Assembly: GCA_024195585.1 (NCBI GenBank)
Contig: SWBL01000448.1
Coordinates: forward strand, 1 to 32,791
Length of the DNA: 32,791 nt
Source of the DNA: Aureobasidium sp. EXF-3400
Lineage: Eukaryota; Ascomycota; Dothideomycetes; Dothideales; Saccotheciaceae
Reading direction: 5' to 3'
This document shows positions 11,117-20,926 of this stretch, piece after piece. The notes below the pieces were generated by a model. The model was not told where the DNA came from and did no database searches. It worked only from the letters and a program-made list of their open reading frames with translations. The first letter of the stretch is position 1. Each line of letters begins with the position of its first letter. Position numbers and translations under genes: made by a program.

Positions 11117-11647
11117 TTACAAGCGACCTTGCTCTCTTCCAGCAGCTCTTAGACCACCATCTCCATCAACAAGTACGCACCAACCTTCTCCACCTCTACC
11201 TCCATTACCACCTACCGCTGCGCCTGGGAACTCCCTCTTTGCATACTCGAGGACATCGTCGTCGAAGCTGCCGGGCTGAAGCCACACGGCTCTCACACCT
11301 GCCTCCTTGGCCTCTTGCAGTAGCTTCTTTGTAACTGCGGGAGGTGTAATAACGCTCAAGCCTGTCTCCTTTGGTTGTTGCAGAGCTGAAGGCGAAGGCA
11401 CAGTATCGAATTCCTTGGAGGCGACAGAGACACTTGGTCGTGATGGATTGAGTGGTGTGACGGGCAAGGAGCGCTGGAGGTACCATGCAAAGACTGCAGA
11501 GTGTCAATGGATGTTGAGTGGGGAGAAGGTATATGGAAGCTTACCTCTGTGGCCAAACTTGGAGGGGTCGCTGCTTGCTCCTGCAACGGCAAAGCGAGGA
11601 CTGGCGAGGAAGTTCTTTACAGCTGCGTTCATGTCTTGAGTGGTCAT
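11117..11647 (-). CDS. CoA-binding Rossmann-fold protein (CoA_binding_2 / YccU-like)
   Basis: Exon 1 is 11647-11545 and exon 2 11493-11117; the 51-bp intron joins HR|VFAWY and the product has 159 residues, normal for the family. The N-terminal nucleotide-binding strand and loop read FAVAGASSDPSKFGHRVFAW. The middle and C-terminal parts have SVITPPAVTKKLLQEA and GVRAVWLQPGSFDDDVLEYA, which fit the CoA/NAD-binding fold. These small cytosolic proteins are widespread in fungi and bacteria but have no settled biochemical role. A Gly-rich stretch near the end (VGGNGGRGGEGW) is unusual for bacterial members. The stop lies only 52 bp from the stop of the convergent cyclophilin gene, so the 3'UTRs probably overlap. 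Confidence 0.85.
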
Positions 11648-12600
11648 CGTTATTGGTCGTTGGGGATATCAAGGAAGAAAGATCCGAACATGAAGTGATA
11701 GAATGACTGCGGACTTACGGAGTTAAGCTTGTACCGAGGTATGAGCAGCTGGTTCTCGCAACGACAAAGTCAGGCTGTCAAGGATACGACCCTGCTCATC
11801 ACATATCTTGTAGCATATCAAGACGAAATCAAACTTCTGAACTACCTTCCACTCCGAAACAACATGCTAGAGAATGCATGTTCAATTGGCGACTGTGGAT
11901 TGACCGCTACGTGTAGGTGCAATAGAGATAGTCCGTTGGTGATTGATTTTCAACAAGTATGAGAAAATCTGCTAGGATACACCCCCACTACTCACAGTAT
12001 CGTAAGACAACTGGGAACATACATAAAGATAGTCGGACAATCGGGTTCGAGATTTGCAGATAGGCTGCTGCAACAATTTGTATTCCTTACACAAGCGCTG
12101 CTGCAAGAGAAAGTGGAAAGTGATAGGTAAAAGGCAGGCACAGTTGCCTAATCGGGGAGTGTGTTGATGAGTGCCGCATGGCAACGGGCCTGAAGCGTGC
12201 TGGGCCGCCTAATGGTCGCAGCGCAGATTCGACACAAACACATCAAACGACTCCTTTATGCTGGCGGGGTTCCAAGAGACGCAGACAGCCTCACGTATAT
12301 CTCGCCAATCGCAAAAAGTCCAGACTTGATCCATTCAGAGAGAACCAGACAAAGACAACAAGACATAACCAAAGATGGTGAGTTGATCTGTTTACTGCGG
12401 GCAGACCCTGCATGGAGACCCGAAAGTCAAGATGCAGCCAACCAAAAGTCGCCAATCGCCCTGTTTTGTGTCGGTTGATAACTCCCGTCCTGTGAACAAC
12501 ACACCACAACAACGGCCATTCCACTCTTCTTCACCACACCTCTTTCCTGCAACTCAGCACCTCCACAGCCCAACGTCGCATACAGACCAAGACTAAGAAA
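11648..12600. other. Intergenic between divergent CoA-binding and myosin light chain genes
   Basis: It holds both promoters and 5' leaders. An ATG directly followed by a donor-like GTGAGT occurs at 12375-12383 and could be a tiny first exon or a three-codon upstream frame (ATG GTG AGT TGA) of the light-chain gene. No other feature could be supported. Confidence 0.5.
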
Positions 12601-13212
12601 ATGGATCAGGCCAACACAACAAACTACAAGGAGGCCTTCGCTCTCTTCGACAAGCGCGGTAACGGCCGTGTTCAACTCGAGTCTCTGGGCGACCTCCTCC
12701 GCGCATGCGGCCAGAACCCCACCCTCGCTGAGATCAGCGACCTTGAGAAGAGCATTGGTGGAGACTGTGAGTCCCAGAAGAAGAACATTGGAAGCATGGG
12801 ACACAGCGACTGACAAACTCAACCAGTCGACTTCGACTCATTCTCAAAAGTCCTCAACCGCGCCGGTGGGTTCCGCGACCCTGGCGAGCCCGAGGAGTAC
12901 TGCCGCGGTTTCCAAGTCTTCGACAAGGACATGACTGGCTTCATCGGTGTCGGTCAGCTCAGATACAGTACGACAACTGCCCCTGAAGACGACGATTGCC
13001 CAAGAAACAAGACACTAACACATACGCAGTCCTGACCAACTTGGGCGAGAAGATGAGCGACGATGAGGTCGACGAGCTGCTCAAGGCCGTTGACACCAGC
13101 AGCGGCGAGATCAACTACGTTGGTATGCAGACCTCCAGACATTCACCTCAAGTGTATCGCATGAACTGACACCTGCTCTCCAGACCTCGTCAAGACCGTT
13201 CTCGCAAACTAA
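12601..13212 (+). CDS. cdc4: Cdc4-like myosin II essential light chain (EF-hand protein)
   Basis: Four exons: 12601-12766, 12827-12967, 13030-13122 and 13184-13212; introns are 60, 62 and 61 bp. The product has 142 residues. It aligns from memory along its length with the essential light chain that binds the myosin-II IQ motif in the cytokinetic ring (fission yeast Cdc4, 141 residues). Shared stretches include LLRACGQNPTLAEI, GFQVFDKDMTGFIGVGQLRY, LTNLGEKMSDDEVDELL and the C-terminal VLAN. The EF-hand loops are degenerate: the first (DKRGNGRVQLES) lacks the acidic ligands, and the third (DKDMTGFIGVGQ) ends in Gln, not Glu. Calcium binding is therefore doubtful, as expected for this class. The start at 12601 follows AAGAAA; an upstream ATG at 12375 abuts a GTGAGT donor. 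It is convergent with the HIT gene. Confidence 0.93.
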
Positions 13213-13299
13213 GCGCCCTTTCTACTCTATACCCATACCCTTTACCTTTCTCGAAACAAAACAATCTTGGCGCTTTGGCACGGGATATGAAGCATGGAT

Positions 13300-13331
13300 G
13301 GCGTTTTTTTGTTTTATTCTGTTTTATTCTG
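13300..13331 (+). terminator. Probable 3'UTR / polyadenylation-type T-rich tract
   Basis: A T-rich stretch about 90-120 bases after the light-chain stop contains a run of T and then a perfect 10-base direct duplication, GTTTTATTCT twice (13311-13320 and 13321-13330). Its position suits a 3' end signal, but nothing proves that function. Confidence 0.3.
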
Positions 13332-13494
13332 GAACGAGAATGAATTTTATCGCGGCCCTTTTGGAAGACACGACCGAGATCTGTACAGCGGCAATTCTAC
13401 CTTGATGGGGCTTTTCAAACACACCCGTCTATGACCCGCTCCCGGAGCTCTATATCTGCTTAACACCGTGTACTCAAAGATCAGACCCGAGGCG

Positions 13495-14120
13495 CTATAA
13501 CGAAGACTCATTCGAGAACTTCTGAGCGTCCTTCTGAATCTCTTCTGCTAGCCAGCGAGCCTCCTTCTCCATCTCTTCCATGCTTCTAGGCTTTCTCTTA
13601 TCATCCTCGACCTTGGGGAACTTGCCCTTTCTCACACCCTCCTCTTCCCTCTGATGCCTGCCCACATCTCCCTCGTCACCCTCCAATTGTTCATAGATCT
13701 TGTCACCGCCGCCGTGCGCGTCCATGTCACCACCTGTTCTTGGTATGAGATGGGCATGCACATGGGGCACGCTCTGTCCCGCAGCCTCGCCATCTTGTAT
13801 CGCTATATTGCATGCCGAGGCATTATAAACGCGCTTCAGGGTCCGCGACGCCAATTGTACCGTGCTGAACAGATCTGTGACTTCATGGGCGCTGAGTTGA
13901 TCGATATGTTGGACGCGACGAAGAGGGCAGACGAGAATGTGGCCTGGTAGCAAGGGTTTGAGGTTTACGAGGCAGAAGGATAGAGGTGTTTTGTAGAAGA
14001 CCTGTGTTTGGGTTTAGTCTTGGTCGGTGTGGAGGGGTGGCTGTGTATGACTGGACTGACTTGAGAGGTTACGGTGAATGGACCGAATTGAATGGCCTTG
14101 ACCAATGATGAGGGTGGCAT
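13495..14120 (-). CDS. Fhit-like HIT family hydrolase (diadenosine oligophosphate hydrolase)
   Basis: Exon 1 is 14120-14061 and exon 2 14001-13495; the intron is 59 bp (GTCAGT donor) and the product has 188 residues. The start of the protein, FGPFTVTSQVFYKTPLSF, and LKPLLPGHILVCPLRR are characteristic of the Fhit/Hnt2/Aph1 branch, which cleaves Ap3A and Ap4A to AMP plus the other nucleotide. The histidine triad is GQSVPHVHAHLIPR, with His100, His102 and His104; the middle His is the expected nucleophile. A charged insertion (about 120-165, rich in Glu, Lys and Arg) follows the triad, as in other fungal members. It is convergent with the light-chain gene (282 bp between stops). Confidence 0.93.
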
Positions 14121-14659
14121 CTCTGCCTGGCTATCAGAGCTCATTGGTCTTTTGTGTGTTGTGTGACTTGTTGGCTACGGAGGGTGTTCTTTGGAGTTTA
14201 GACCCGCGACGCGAGACGTCACTGACACTTTGTTCTACGACGGGAGTCTACAACCATCCCTCTACCATTGGCTTTGAACCACAAACTCGAAAACTACATG
14301 CCTTCGAACTTGTCGCCTACGGGTCTGCAACTGACATTCTAGTATCATTATAGGAATGTAGTTCTCAAATATCAATGCTATGTACTGTCGAATGCTGACA
14401 TATAATCGAGCTTCGCGTCCTACAATCTCGCTTGGGGATCCAAGCTCTTCTGCGGCGTGATTGCCTGAGCCTGCAGCCATCGCGTTGTCGTTTGCTCCTC
14501 CTTTGTCTGCAAGCTTGAGTTAGACTCATAAGACCCCTCACGAGAGCTGTAGCTATATCTCAAGCTCAGAGCCCATTTCAATACATTCTTCTCATCTCAA
14601 TCTCAAAATCAAAGACTCCGGCATAACCATTGCAATCAATCTACAAGTCTAAACTCAAG
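14121..14659. promoter_or_regulatory. Divergent intergenic region of the HIT and miniprotein genes
   Basis: 539 bp between two outward-facing starts. The part next to the miniprotein is rich in CT and CA (about 14570-14650), like a fungal 5' leader. An inverted CCAAT box (ATTGG) lies near 14268-14272. No further gene is seen. Confidence 0.4.
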
Positions 14660-14986
14660 ATGCCTTCCAACAACTCCTCCACCTCGAGCTCTGGCTCCAA
14701 CTCCGCTTCCAGCGGCAGCGGCCCTTCGTACGAGATTACCTCTAGCGGCACCAACGACCAGGGCAACCACTACTGCTCGCGCGACTACGGCTCCAGTGCT
14801 GCCAACGACAACTCCTACCACTACTCCAACACGTAAGTACAGCAACTACACCGTCCAATTTTCAAGGGAACAATGCCAATGCCAGAGAACAGCGATGGCT
14901 CGTACTACTACAGCAACCCCAATGGCTCGACCTACTACAACTCGGGCTCTGGCTATTCCAGCTACACTCCTCCTCAGGGCAAGTAG
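14660..14986 (+). CDS. Small Ser/Asn/Tyr/Gly-rich fungal protein with tandem 9-residue repeats
   Basis: Exon 1 is 14660-14832 and exon 2 14893-14986, with a 60-bp intron (GTAAGT...AACAG) that completes a Thr codon; the product has 88 residues. The first 30 residues are almost only Ser, Asn and Gly. A block SYEITSSGTNDQGNHYCSRDYGSS follows in pieces. Then come three tandem units, SYHYSNTDG, SYYYSNPNG and STYYNSGSG, and the end YSSYTPPQGK. There is no signal peptide or membrane segment. From memory, similar short proteins occur in many filamentous fungi as hypothetical proteins, so it is probably real and conserved, but no function is known. The ATG at 14660 (CAAGATGCC) is the first good start; the open frame upstream to 14630 has no ATG. 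Confidence 0.8.
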
Positions 14987-15772
14987 AGACCAAGCTGTCA
15001 TGGCATCGTTTGTGGCGAGTGCTTAGCTTCGACGGTCTCTCTACGGTCGAGTGGCAGCAATGATGATGGTTAAACGAGATATGATGTGATGCAAAGGGCT
15101 TCGGCAGATGCAAAAGCGAAAAGATGATGACTTTAGGAGCAACGTTTCTTGTCTTTTTGGGGAAAGGGTTGCATGACAGGACAGTTGACAGACAGCCGCT
15201 GGCCCTTTTGTATTGAAGAAGCGTTACAATCCTCAAGCAAACTGTGCATTTGCAGATCTTATCAATTCGTGCCCTAACTCTCTCTCCTGACAAGACTGAC
15301 ACTGACAAATTAAAAGAAATCGCATGTGGCAACTGTTTTCTCAAGCACGAAAGGCGGTTCGCTTCTGTATGCCAAAGATGACCCCGGGTTTGAGACACCA
15401 ATGGCGAAATTCGTGTCAACGTCTTTTGTCGACAACGGGCCTCGGGGGGTTTAGATCATGTCAACGCCTTCGAGCCTGGCGATCGCCATAACTTGTACAG
15501 TGATATGCAGAAGCCTTTTCTGCTCTCAAGGGCTTTCACAGCGATCCGTTCAGCAGGAAGCTTCTTGCAAATCGCAAAAATTCCCAAAACGCAACGGCAG
15601 TAACAGAGAAGCAAGGTTTCAACAGGTAGGAAGTTTGATAATACTACATTGTTATCATGACGGACGTGCCCCTCAGCTGTCTCTTTTTCTTTGTTTGATC
15701 TTTCTTTCATCTCTGTCTTGTGCTGTTTGTCCTGTCTTTCCATGCTCGAATCGACGTAACAGAATATCAACA
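14987..15772. other. Intergenic between the miniprotein and the second rhodopsin-domain gene
   Basis: Both genes are on the plus strand. The segment holds the miniprotein 3'UTR and the membrane-protein promoter; a CT-rich stretch at about 15672-15740 suits a fungal promoter or leader. No gene is supported. Confidence 0.45.
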
Positions 15773-16964
15773 ATGGTCTCACCAGATGTTGCAGAGTACA
15801 ATTTACATCCGATTGCGATTATTGTGTTGCCGATCCCACTTGCTGCCTTGTCAAGTATTGCAATCTCGATACGGTTATGGATTCGATGTTATCTCGTTCG
15901 ATCTTTTGGTCGTGACGATGTTTTCTTGATACTCGCTCATGTGAGAAAAGGCATTCCAATTGCTGAATACACAGTTCATTCTAACCCTGATTCTCTGCAG
16001 ATCTGGTTTCTCGCTGCTTGTGGAATCTTCATGGCCATTGGAGTAACAGAATACAATCAAGGCCTCGAGTCCGTCGTCAAACTCGCAGAGGTAAACCCAA
16101 GGCTCCTCATTCTCTACATACTTCTCACAGAACTTAACCTGACATGACCCAAAACAGCTCAGTGTTCTAGGAATCACATTCTACCTCTTGAACCAATGTT
16201 TCTTCAAACTGTCTATGGCGTTCTTCTTCCTGCGTATACCGAACCGCCCTCTACATCGCTGGATCATTATCGTTAGTGTCACCATTTCTGTCCTGTTCAA
16301 CCTCATCCTCATGGGGATATCCATCGGTCAATGCGGCAATATCGCCACCATAAACCTCGACAATCTCCATTGTATATCTTGGTCCATCCAAGGGCCCTTG
16401 AACTATTTCTGCGCAGCCCTAAACGCAGCTGTCGATTGGATCTTTGCTATCTTGGCTATTTATATCGTTTCTGGATTGAGTCTGGATTCGCGCTCCAAAG
16501 CTTCTGTTTACTTTATCATTTTACTTGCTTCGGCAGGCAGCGTCGTTAGTGTAGTCAGAATTCCCTACATCCCTGGTTTACGACTGGACACCGACTACTA
16601 CTCGCCCAAAAACGACGTTATCGCCTATACCTCGCTCATCGAATCAGCCATTGGGATTATCGTAGCTTCAATGTCAGTAATGCGACCTCTGGCCGCTCGC
16701 ATCGCCCAAAAAGCCAAAATCGCCTTGAGCAGTGGGAGTAGAACTCGTTCGAGTGGCAGAAAGAACACACCTCAAAGGATAGAGGTGCCGAAACTGGAAA
16801 GTAGTGGGAAAGGAGAGGTTAAGTTGTATCAGGCGTTGCCGGATCCGACGCCTACGTATCTGGAGATGGACTCGATGGAGATGGATTATTTGAGTGTCAG
16901 AGATGCGAGTGTGGATGTGGAGATGGCGAGAGAGAGGATAGAGAGGAAGGATTGGGCAAGATGA
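15773..16964 (+). CDS. Second rhodopsin-domain integral membrane protein
   Basis: Exons are 15773-15940, 16001-16090 and 16158-16964; introns are 60 and 67 bp and the product has 354 residues. Helices are visible at HPIAIIVLPIPLAALSSIAI (TM1), FLAACGIFMAIG, LSMAFFFLRI, WIIIVSVTISVLFNLILMG, the segment around NAAVDWIFAILAIYIVSGL, and VYFIILLASAGSVVSVVRIPYI. The layout follows the fungal rhodopsin-like family: RSFGRDDVF after TM1, a Cys in the extracellular loop, and VDWIFAILAIYI in place of the usual LTDxxIxxxPI helix. The tail (about 275-354) is hydrophilic with many Ser, Glu and Arg. It shares the family with the protein at 6826-8163 but is too different to be a recent copy. Function is unknown. 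Confidence 0.87.
15941..16000 (+). other. Stop-free, in-frame intron 1 of the second rhodopsin-domain gene
   Basis: A 60-bp GT-AG segment (GTGAGA...TCTCTGCAG) with a CTAAC branch site. Retained, it would add 20 polar residues between TM1 and the next helix, which argues for removal. Confidence 0.8.
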
Positions 16965-17439
16965 AAGGACGATACACGACATACGGCCACAAAAAGCAGC
17001 AACAACACCACGACAACTGGTTCACGCCTTCTGGAAGTCACGAGAGATCTGTATGATTTGTCACAGAGCAGTTGGAGCATCGTACACGACACGATATGGC
17101 CATCCCAAAGCCTCCGACTCGATCATCGATACTCTTCCTGTATCGCAGTCGTTGACTTCGCAGCACGCAGAACGAAAGGAGAGAACAGCGAACTCCACTG
17201 CAAGGCCAAGGTGTGCGCACCATCAAGGGAGGACGACACCAGGCACACCCTGTTAAAGGGAGCCTGATCCACTCAGAGTCTTCCTGAAAACCCCATCAAA
17301 GATGTTCGAAAACCAAGAATACCCACCCGCCATGAAATCGCCATCAAACCCCCTCCTCTCAAAAGAAACCAGCAAAACAAACCCCCGCTGCTGCACGGGG
17401 AGAAAGCCACCAGTATAAATCCAGTCTCATTTCCAAGAA

Positions 17440-17464
17440 TTGGGAGCCTGTAATGAGCTCCCAA
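17440..17464. repeat. 8-bp inverted repeat with 9-base loop
   Basis: TTGGGAGC (17440-17447), loop CTGTAATGA, then GCTCCCAA (17457-17464). It lies just downstream of the B-box-like sequence on the minus strand. Confidence 0.8.
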
Positions 17465-17556
17465 AGTCACAATTCGACTACGGGAAATCGAACCGAGGAC
17501 CTTTCCAGCGGCAGGAGCCGTCAACATTCGCGATGAAGTTAGCGTGATACCGCTGG

Positions 17557-17592
17557 GCCAACCACCGCTTGTCGGTTAAAGCGGTGGTTGGC
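17557..17592. repeat. Perfect 12-bp inverted repeat with 12-base loop
   Basis: GCCAACCACCGC (17557-17568), loop TTGTCGGTTAAA, then GCGGTGGTTGGC (17581-17592). The right arm, read on the minus strand, runs into the A-box-like sequence. Confidence 0.85.
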
Positions 17593-17956
17593 AGGTGAGA
17601 GCGAGACGGTCATGCTGGTACATAAGGCCAGTGAGTGAAGTGTGAATGTGGTGGGCTCTGCCTGTCGATGTGATCAGGGAAGGTCTCTGCTAGAAGCAGT
17701 CCACCAACAGACTCGCATTTGGCAGGTGACAGGGGTGAAGGCAAGAGGTAGATGGCCAATAGAACATTTGGAAGTAATCTTTATTTCTACCAAAAAAAAT
17801 AGCAAAAAGGCTAGCAATGCACTAAATGCTTTTTGGGGGACCCCTATTTCTCCTTCTTCAATGAGCAAGAACATTCTGTAGATGCTCTCCAAAAATCTAT
17901 ATGCGTCGAAAGGAAAAGCTGCCGCAAGAAGGTAAGGAGCGATGGGAACAGCCCAT

Positions 17957-20926
17957 CTACCCAGCGAAACGGAATCTTGCAGCTTCCAATCTGCCGAGGC
18001 CTTCTCTAGGTGCAACGTTCCTTCTTCTGTAGGAGTTTGTGAAGTCTTGCAGGAGCGTGCGGATCTTGCGTATATCTCCAGATTCAATGCGTTGCTGAAT
18101 GTTGCGCAAGAGTCGCTCCTGTTCTTGCGGGCTGATGGATCCAGCAGGGAGCATGGACACTGTGTTCGCCGTCCAAGTTGCGGTTGCCTCTGGCATCAAC
18201 TGGAACATGGCAAGCAATACTCCAGAAGCATCTGGGAAGCAATCGGCAGGGAAGGTGTACATCATGCCTGTCATGAGACGTTGCACCAACACCTCGCCTT
18301 GCTGAGATGTGAGTGTTTTAACTGCGTTTTGGATCTCTGGTGGGTTAAGGCGGCGGTTAGGGTCTTCGCTGAATGTTGAGATAGGTGCATTCTCGCCGCC
18401 GTAAGCGAGGAAGTCACGTAGGAAATGAAGAGTTGCTAGGATTGGCTCGTCCTTGAGGAGTGTGAGCGAAGTGGAAGCGGCAGACAGAAGAGTTGGTGTC
18501 AGCTCATTTGCGATAAATTGACGTGAGTGATAAGCTTGTACGTCTACACAGAGGCGGAAGAAGTCTTCGATGACGTCGGGTAATTGCTCTGGAGGCAGAT
18601 CGTTGAGCGCGCGCAAAAAGGTAGTGGCTTGTTGCACGTAAAAGTTGAAGATTGCTTGTGTAGTCTCTGGGCTAACACCTTCGGATTCATCAGTAAACTC
18701 GCGGACGATTGAGTCGGTGGCCCAGAGGAAGCAGCCCTGTCTTGATGCGGCGAAGCCAGATGCCAACTTCTCGGCTAGATTGGGAAGAAGTGGTGCGGTA
18801 TGTGTGCGGTAAGAGAGCACAATGTAACGCCAGCATCTACAGACGCGCTCAAGGATGGGAGCGAAGTTGGAGAAGTTGTCGGCAATGGCGGCCAGAACAG
18901 GGAATATCTCCTGGCAGTATTGCACGGCAGGGTGCGGCTCACCAGGTCTAATTTCTGGTTGGATCCATTGTACAAAGATGGTAATGAGGTTGAGGTGGTC
19001 AGCAAGGGCTAGCTTTTCCTTTTCGCCAGTAGCAGACTGAGCCATGTCCATTAGACGCTTGACGACAGGGTCGCAGCACATTTTGAAAGAAGCATAGATT
19101 TGATCGACGGGCTGTTTTGAGAGCACTGATGCTATACCCTCAGTAATTTCCTCTTGACTTGTTGGTGGTAATCTGTTGATAACGGTTTCGTAGAAGGTCT
19201 GAAGTTGGTTGGCGAAGCCCTTGAGAAGTTCGGCGCAGTCGTTGCAGAAGAATCTGAAGGAGAGAGCAGCAGCAGTAACGACCTCTTTAGAAGGATGATC
19301 AAACGCAGCCATGATAAAGTTGAGTTGAGCTTCGAGAGTGTCGGGGTGTTGAGCAGTCCACTCGGTGTATCTTCCAAGTGCCATGACAGCCTGGAAGCGG
19401 ACCTTTTCTTGATCTGGGATTTGGACGATCAAAGGCACCAATCTAGGCAGCATGATGTTCTCATCCGGAGGGACCATACGACCCATGGCGCGCATACTGA
19501 ACAGAGGAGCCTCGAGCTTCTGCCACTCAGGGACGTTTCCTGCGCTCGCTTGGGCACCATATGTGTTGACCCACTCTTCAATCTTGACATATGACTTTTG
19601 GAGACACTCAGTGACGCCAATAACCTCACAACAGTCCTTCAGTACGTCACCCATCTGGTGGCGGAACTCACGGAATCTTTCCTCCTGTTCGCGATCGCCA
19701 TCGAAGAGGTCGTTATCGTTGCCACTCTCAGGCTTGGGGAATTCGAGGTGTCCAATCATGATATCGACCAAGTTGAGGTAGATGTCGACGAACTGCATGC
19801 GAGCCTGCATGTAGCGTTCCAGAGTGATGTACTGCTTGAGTTCGTACCAGAAGATGAAAGTGCTACTAATGGCTTCCTTCTCGGTATCTCTAGCAGCGCA
19901 TTCAAGTACAGCCTCAACCAGACCACGGAATTCTTCAGGCAGACGAGCGATGAGAACGACCCAAGCCTCACCAGCCTCTGCGAAGATGCGTGTAAGACCC
20001 TTGAGCATTTCAAAGTCTTCTGCCTCGGCGGCTTGTGCAATCTTGGGTCGGATGGACATAACTCTGGGGTAGACGGTCTTGATGATGGCCATGCATTCGT
20101 CAACGTCTCTTGTCTCTCTGAAGATGGCGCAAAGAGTCTCAACACTGGACTCGAATGATACTTCGGCTTCCAAAGCATTCATGACAACATTCAACAGAGG
20201 TGAGTTGACAATGTCGTTTAGCGGGACTTCTCTGATCCATGATGTGATGCACTCCATGAGTTGCGGGTTCTTTGAAGCAGCGTCTGACGATTGTGCGTAT
20301 TGGTTGAACAGTGTGAGGACTTGGTTGCCATTCTCTTCCAACAGTTCGACTGTTCTATCCCTGAGCTCATCTTCGGTAAGGTTGATCTTTCTTCCTTCTG
20401 TGACCTCTTCGGGCAGGACGTGCAAGAACTCGAGAACGCAAGCGATGCCATTAGGGTCGTTGCCGAGGGTGGAAACGACAAGCTGTAGTACGTCCTTCCA
20501 TTCGAGCATCTGGATAGCGAGATTGGCGAGACAGACACATAATTGTGTGCGAATAGGCTTGGGGCCTTGGCTGAATTGGGCGAGTAGCGACAGCAGAGTG
20601 TTGCGCAATTCGGGCAGGGATTCGCGAGGGAGCTGGTGGAAGTCGAAGATGATTTTGCCCTTGAGGGTTGTTGCGGCAAAGAGCTTTGATTCGGTAGAGG
20701 CTTCAGGCGAGTTCAGGATCAAGAAGGTTGTGTTCCATGCTTCGTTCTGCTATGGTCAGTGGGGGTTTGGAGGATGCCATGTGCCATGTGATTTTTCGCA
20801 TACAGATTTCTGGAATTGTTCGAGGAACTCGTGTGCCTGGCCCTTCTGTGAGCGATCTACGTTGGATTGCATAGTCAGAAGAGCAGCCAGTACTGGCGCA
20901 AAGGCCTGGGTGCCGTTGGCGGCCAT
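17957..20926 (-). CDS. MTR10: Importin-beta family nuclear transport receptor, Mtr10 / transportin-3 type
   Basis: Exon 1 is 20926-20804 and exon 2 20746-17957; the 57-bp intron (GTATGC...AGCAG) joins FQKS|NEAWNTTF. The product has 970 residues, the usual size for a karyopherin built of about 20 HEAT repeats. The N-terminal part carries the importin-beta/exportin pattern, including FQKSNEAWNTTFLIL, the segment FAATTLKGKIIFDFHQLP and the following IRTQLCVCLANLAIQM helix. Such receptors bind RanGTP and carry SR/RGG-type RNA-binding proteins into the nucleus (Npl3 in yeast, SR proteins for TNPO3). Helical repeats continue to the end; no break or frameshift is seen. The long plus-strand open frames here are antisense shadows. 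The gene is divergent from SmE (446 bp between starts). Confidence 0.92.
20747..20803 (-). other. Intron 1 of the importin gene
   Basis: A 57-bp GT-AG intron with a GTATGC donor and CACTGACCATAGCAG at the 3' end (CTGAC branch site). Removal joins two halves of the conserved N-terminal importin helix in frame. Confidence 0.88.

Larger units (their letters stand above)
17365..17592 (-). ncRNA. Candidate Pol III element: degenerate tRNA-like or SINE-like sequence
   Basis: On the minus strand, TGGCCCAGCGG at 17560-17550 fits the tRNA A box (TRGYNNARNNG). GGTTCGATTTC at 17494-17484 fits the B box (GGTTCGANTCC) with one mismatch, 55 bases downstream, a spacing used by Pol III genes. A CGGC/GCCG mini-hairpin resembling a long variable arm lies between them. 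No standard acceptor, D or T stem forms, so it is not a normal tRNA. A T-run (TTTGTTTTG) near 17370 could end a transcript. It may be a tRNA relic, a tRNA-derived SINE head or chance. Confidence 0.25.
16965..17956. other. Intergenic segment rich in hairpins
   Basis: The two flanking genes converge here. The segment has no convincing CDS. It contains a perfect 12-bp inverted repeat (17557-17592), an 8-bp one (17440-17464), a 5-bp GC stem (17383-17400) and a tRNA-like pair of Pol III boxes on the minus strand. Confidence 0.6.

Noticed and set aside
12427..12822. Minus-strand open frame of 131 codons
   Set aside because: Antisense to exon 1 of the myosin light chain gene; Val/Leu/Ala-rich shadow.
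13654..13950. Plus-strand open frame of 98 codons
   Set aside because: Antisense to the HIT hydrolase exon.
14862..15419. Minus-strand open frame of 185 codons
   Set aside because: It overlaps exon 2 of the miniprotein on the other strand and has no recognisable family or splice support.
17273..17527. Minus-strand open frame of 84 codons
   Set aside because: It covers the hairpin and B-box segment; no homology or start context supports a protein.
17484..17575. A functional tRNA gene
   Set aside because: A and B boxes are present, but no acceptor stem, D stem or seven-base anticodon loop forms. Kept only as a low-confidence Pol III-like element.
19598..20158. Plus-strand open frame of 186 codons
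   Set aside because: It lies fully inside the importin coding exon on the opposite strand; no domain is visible.
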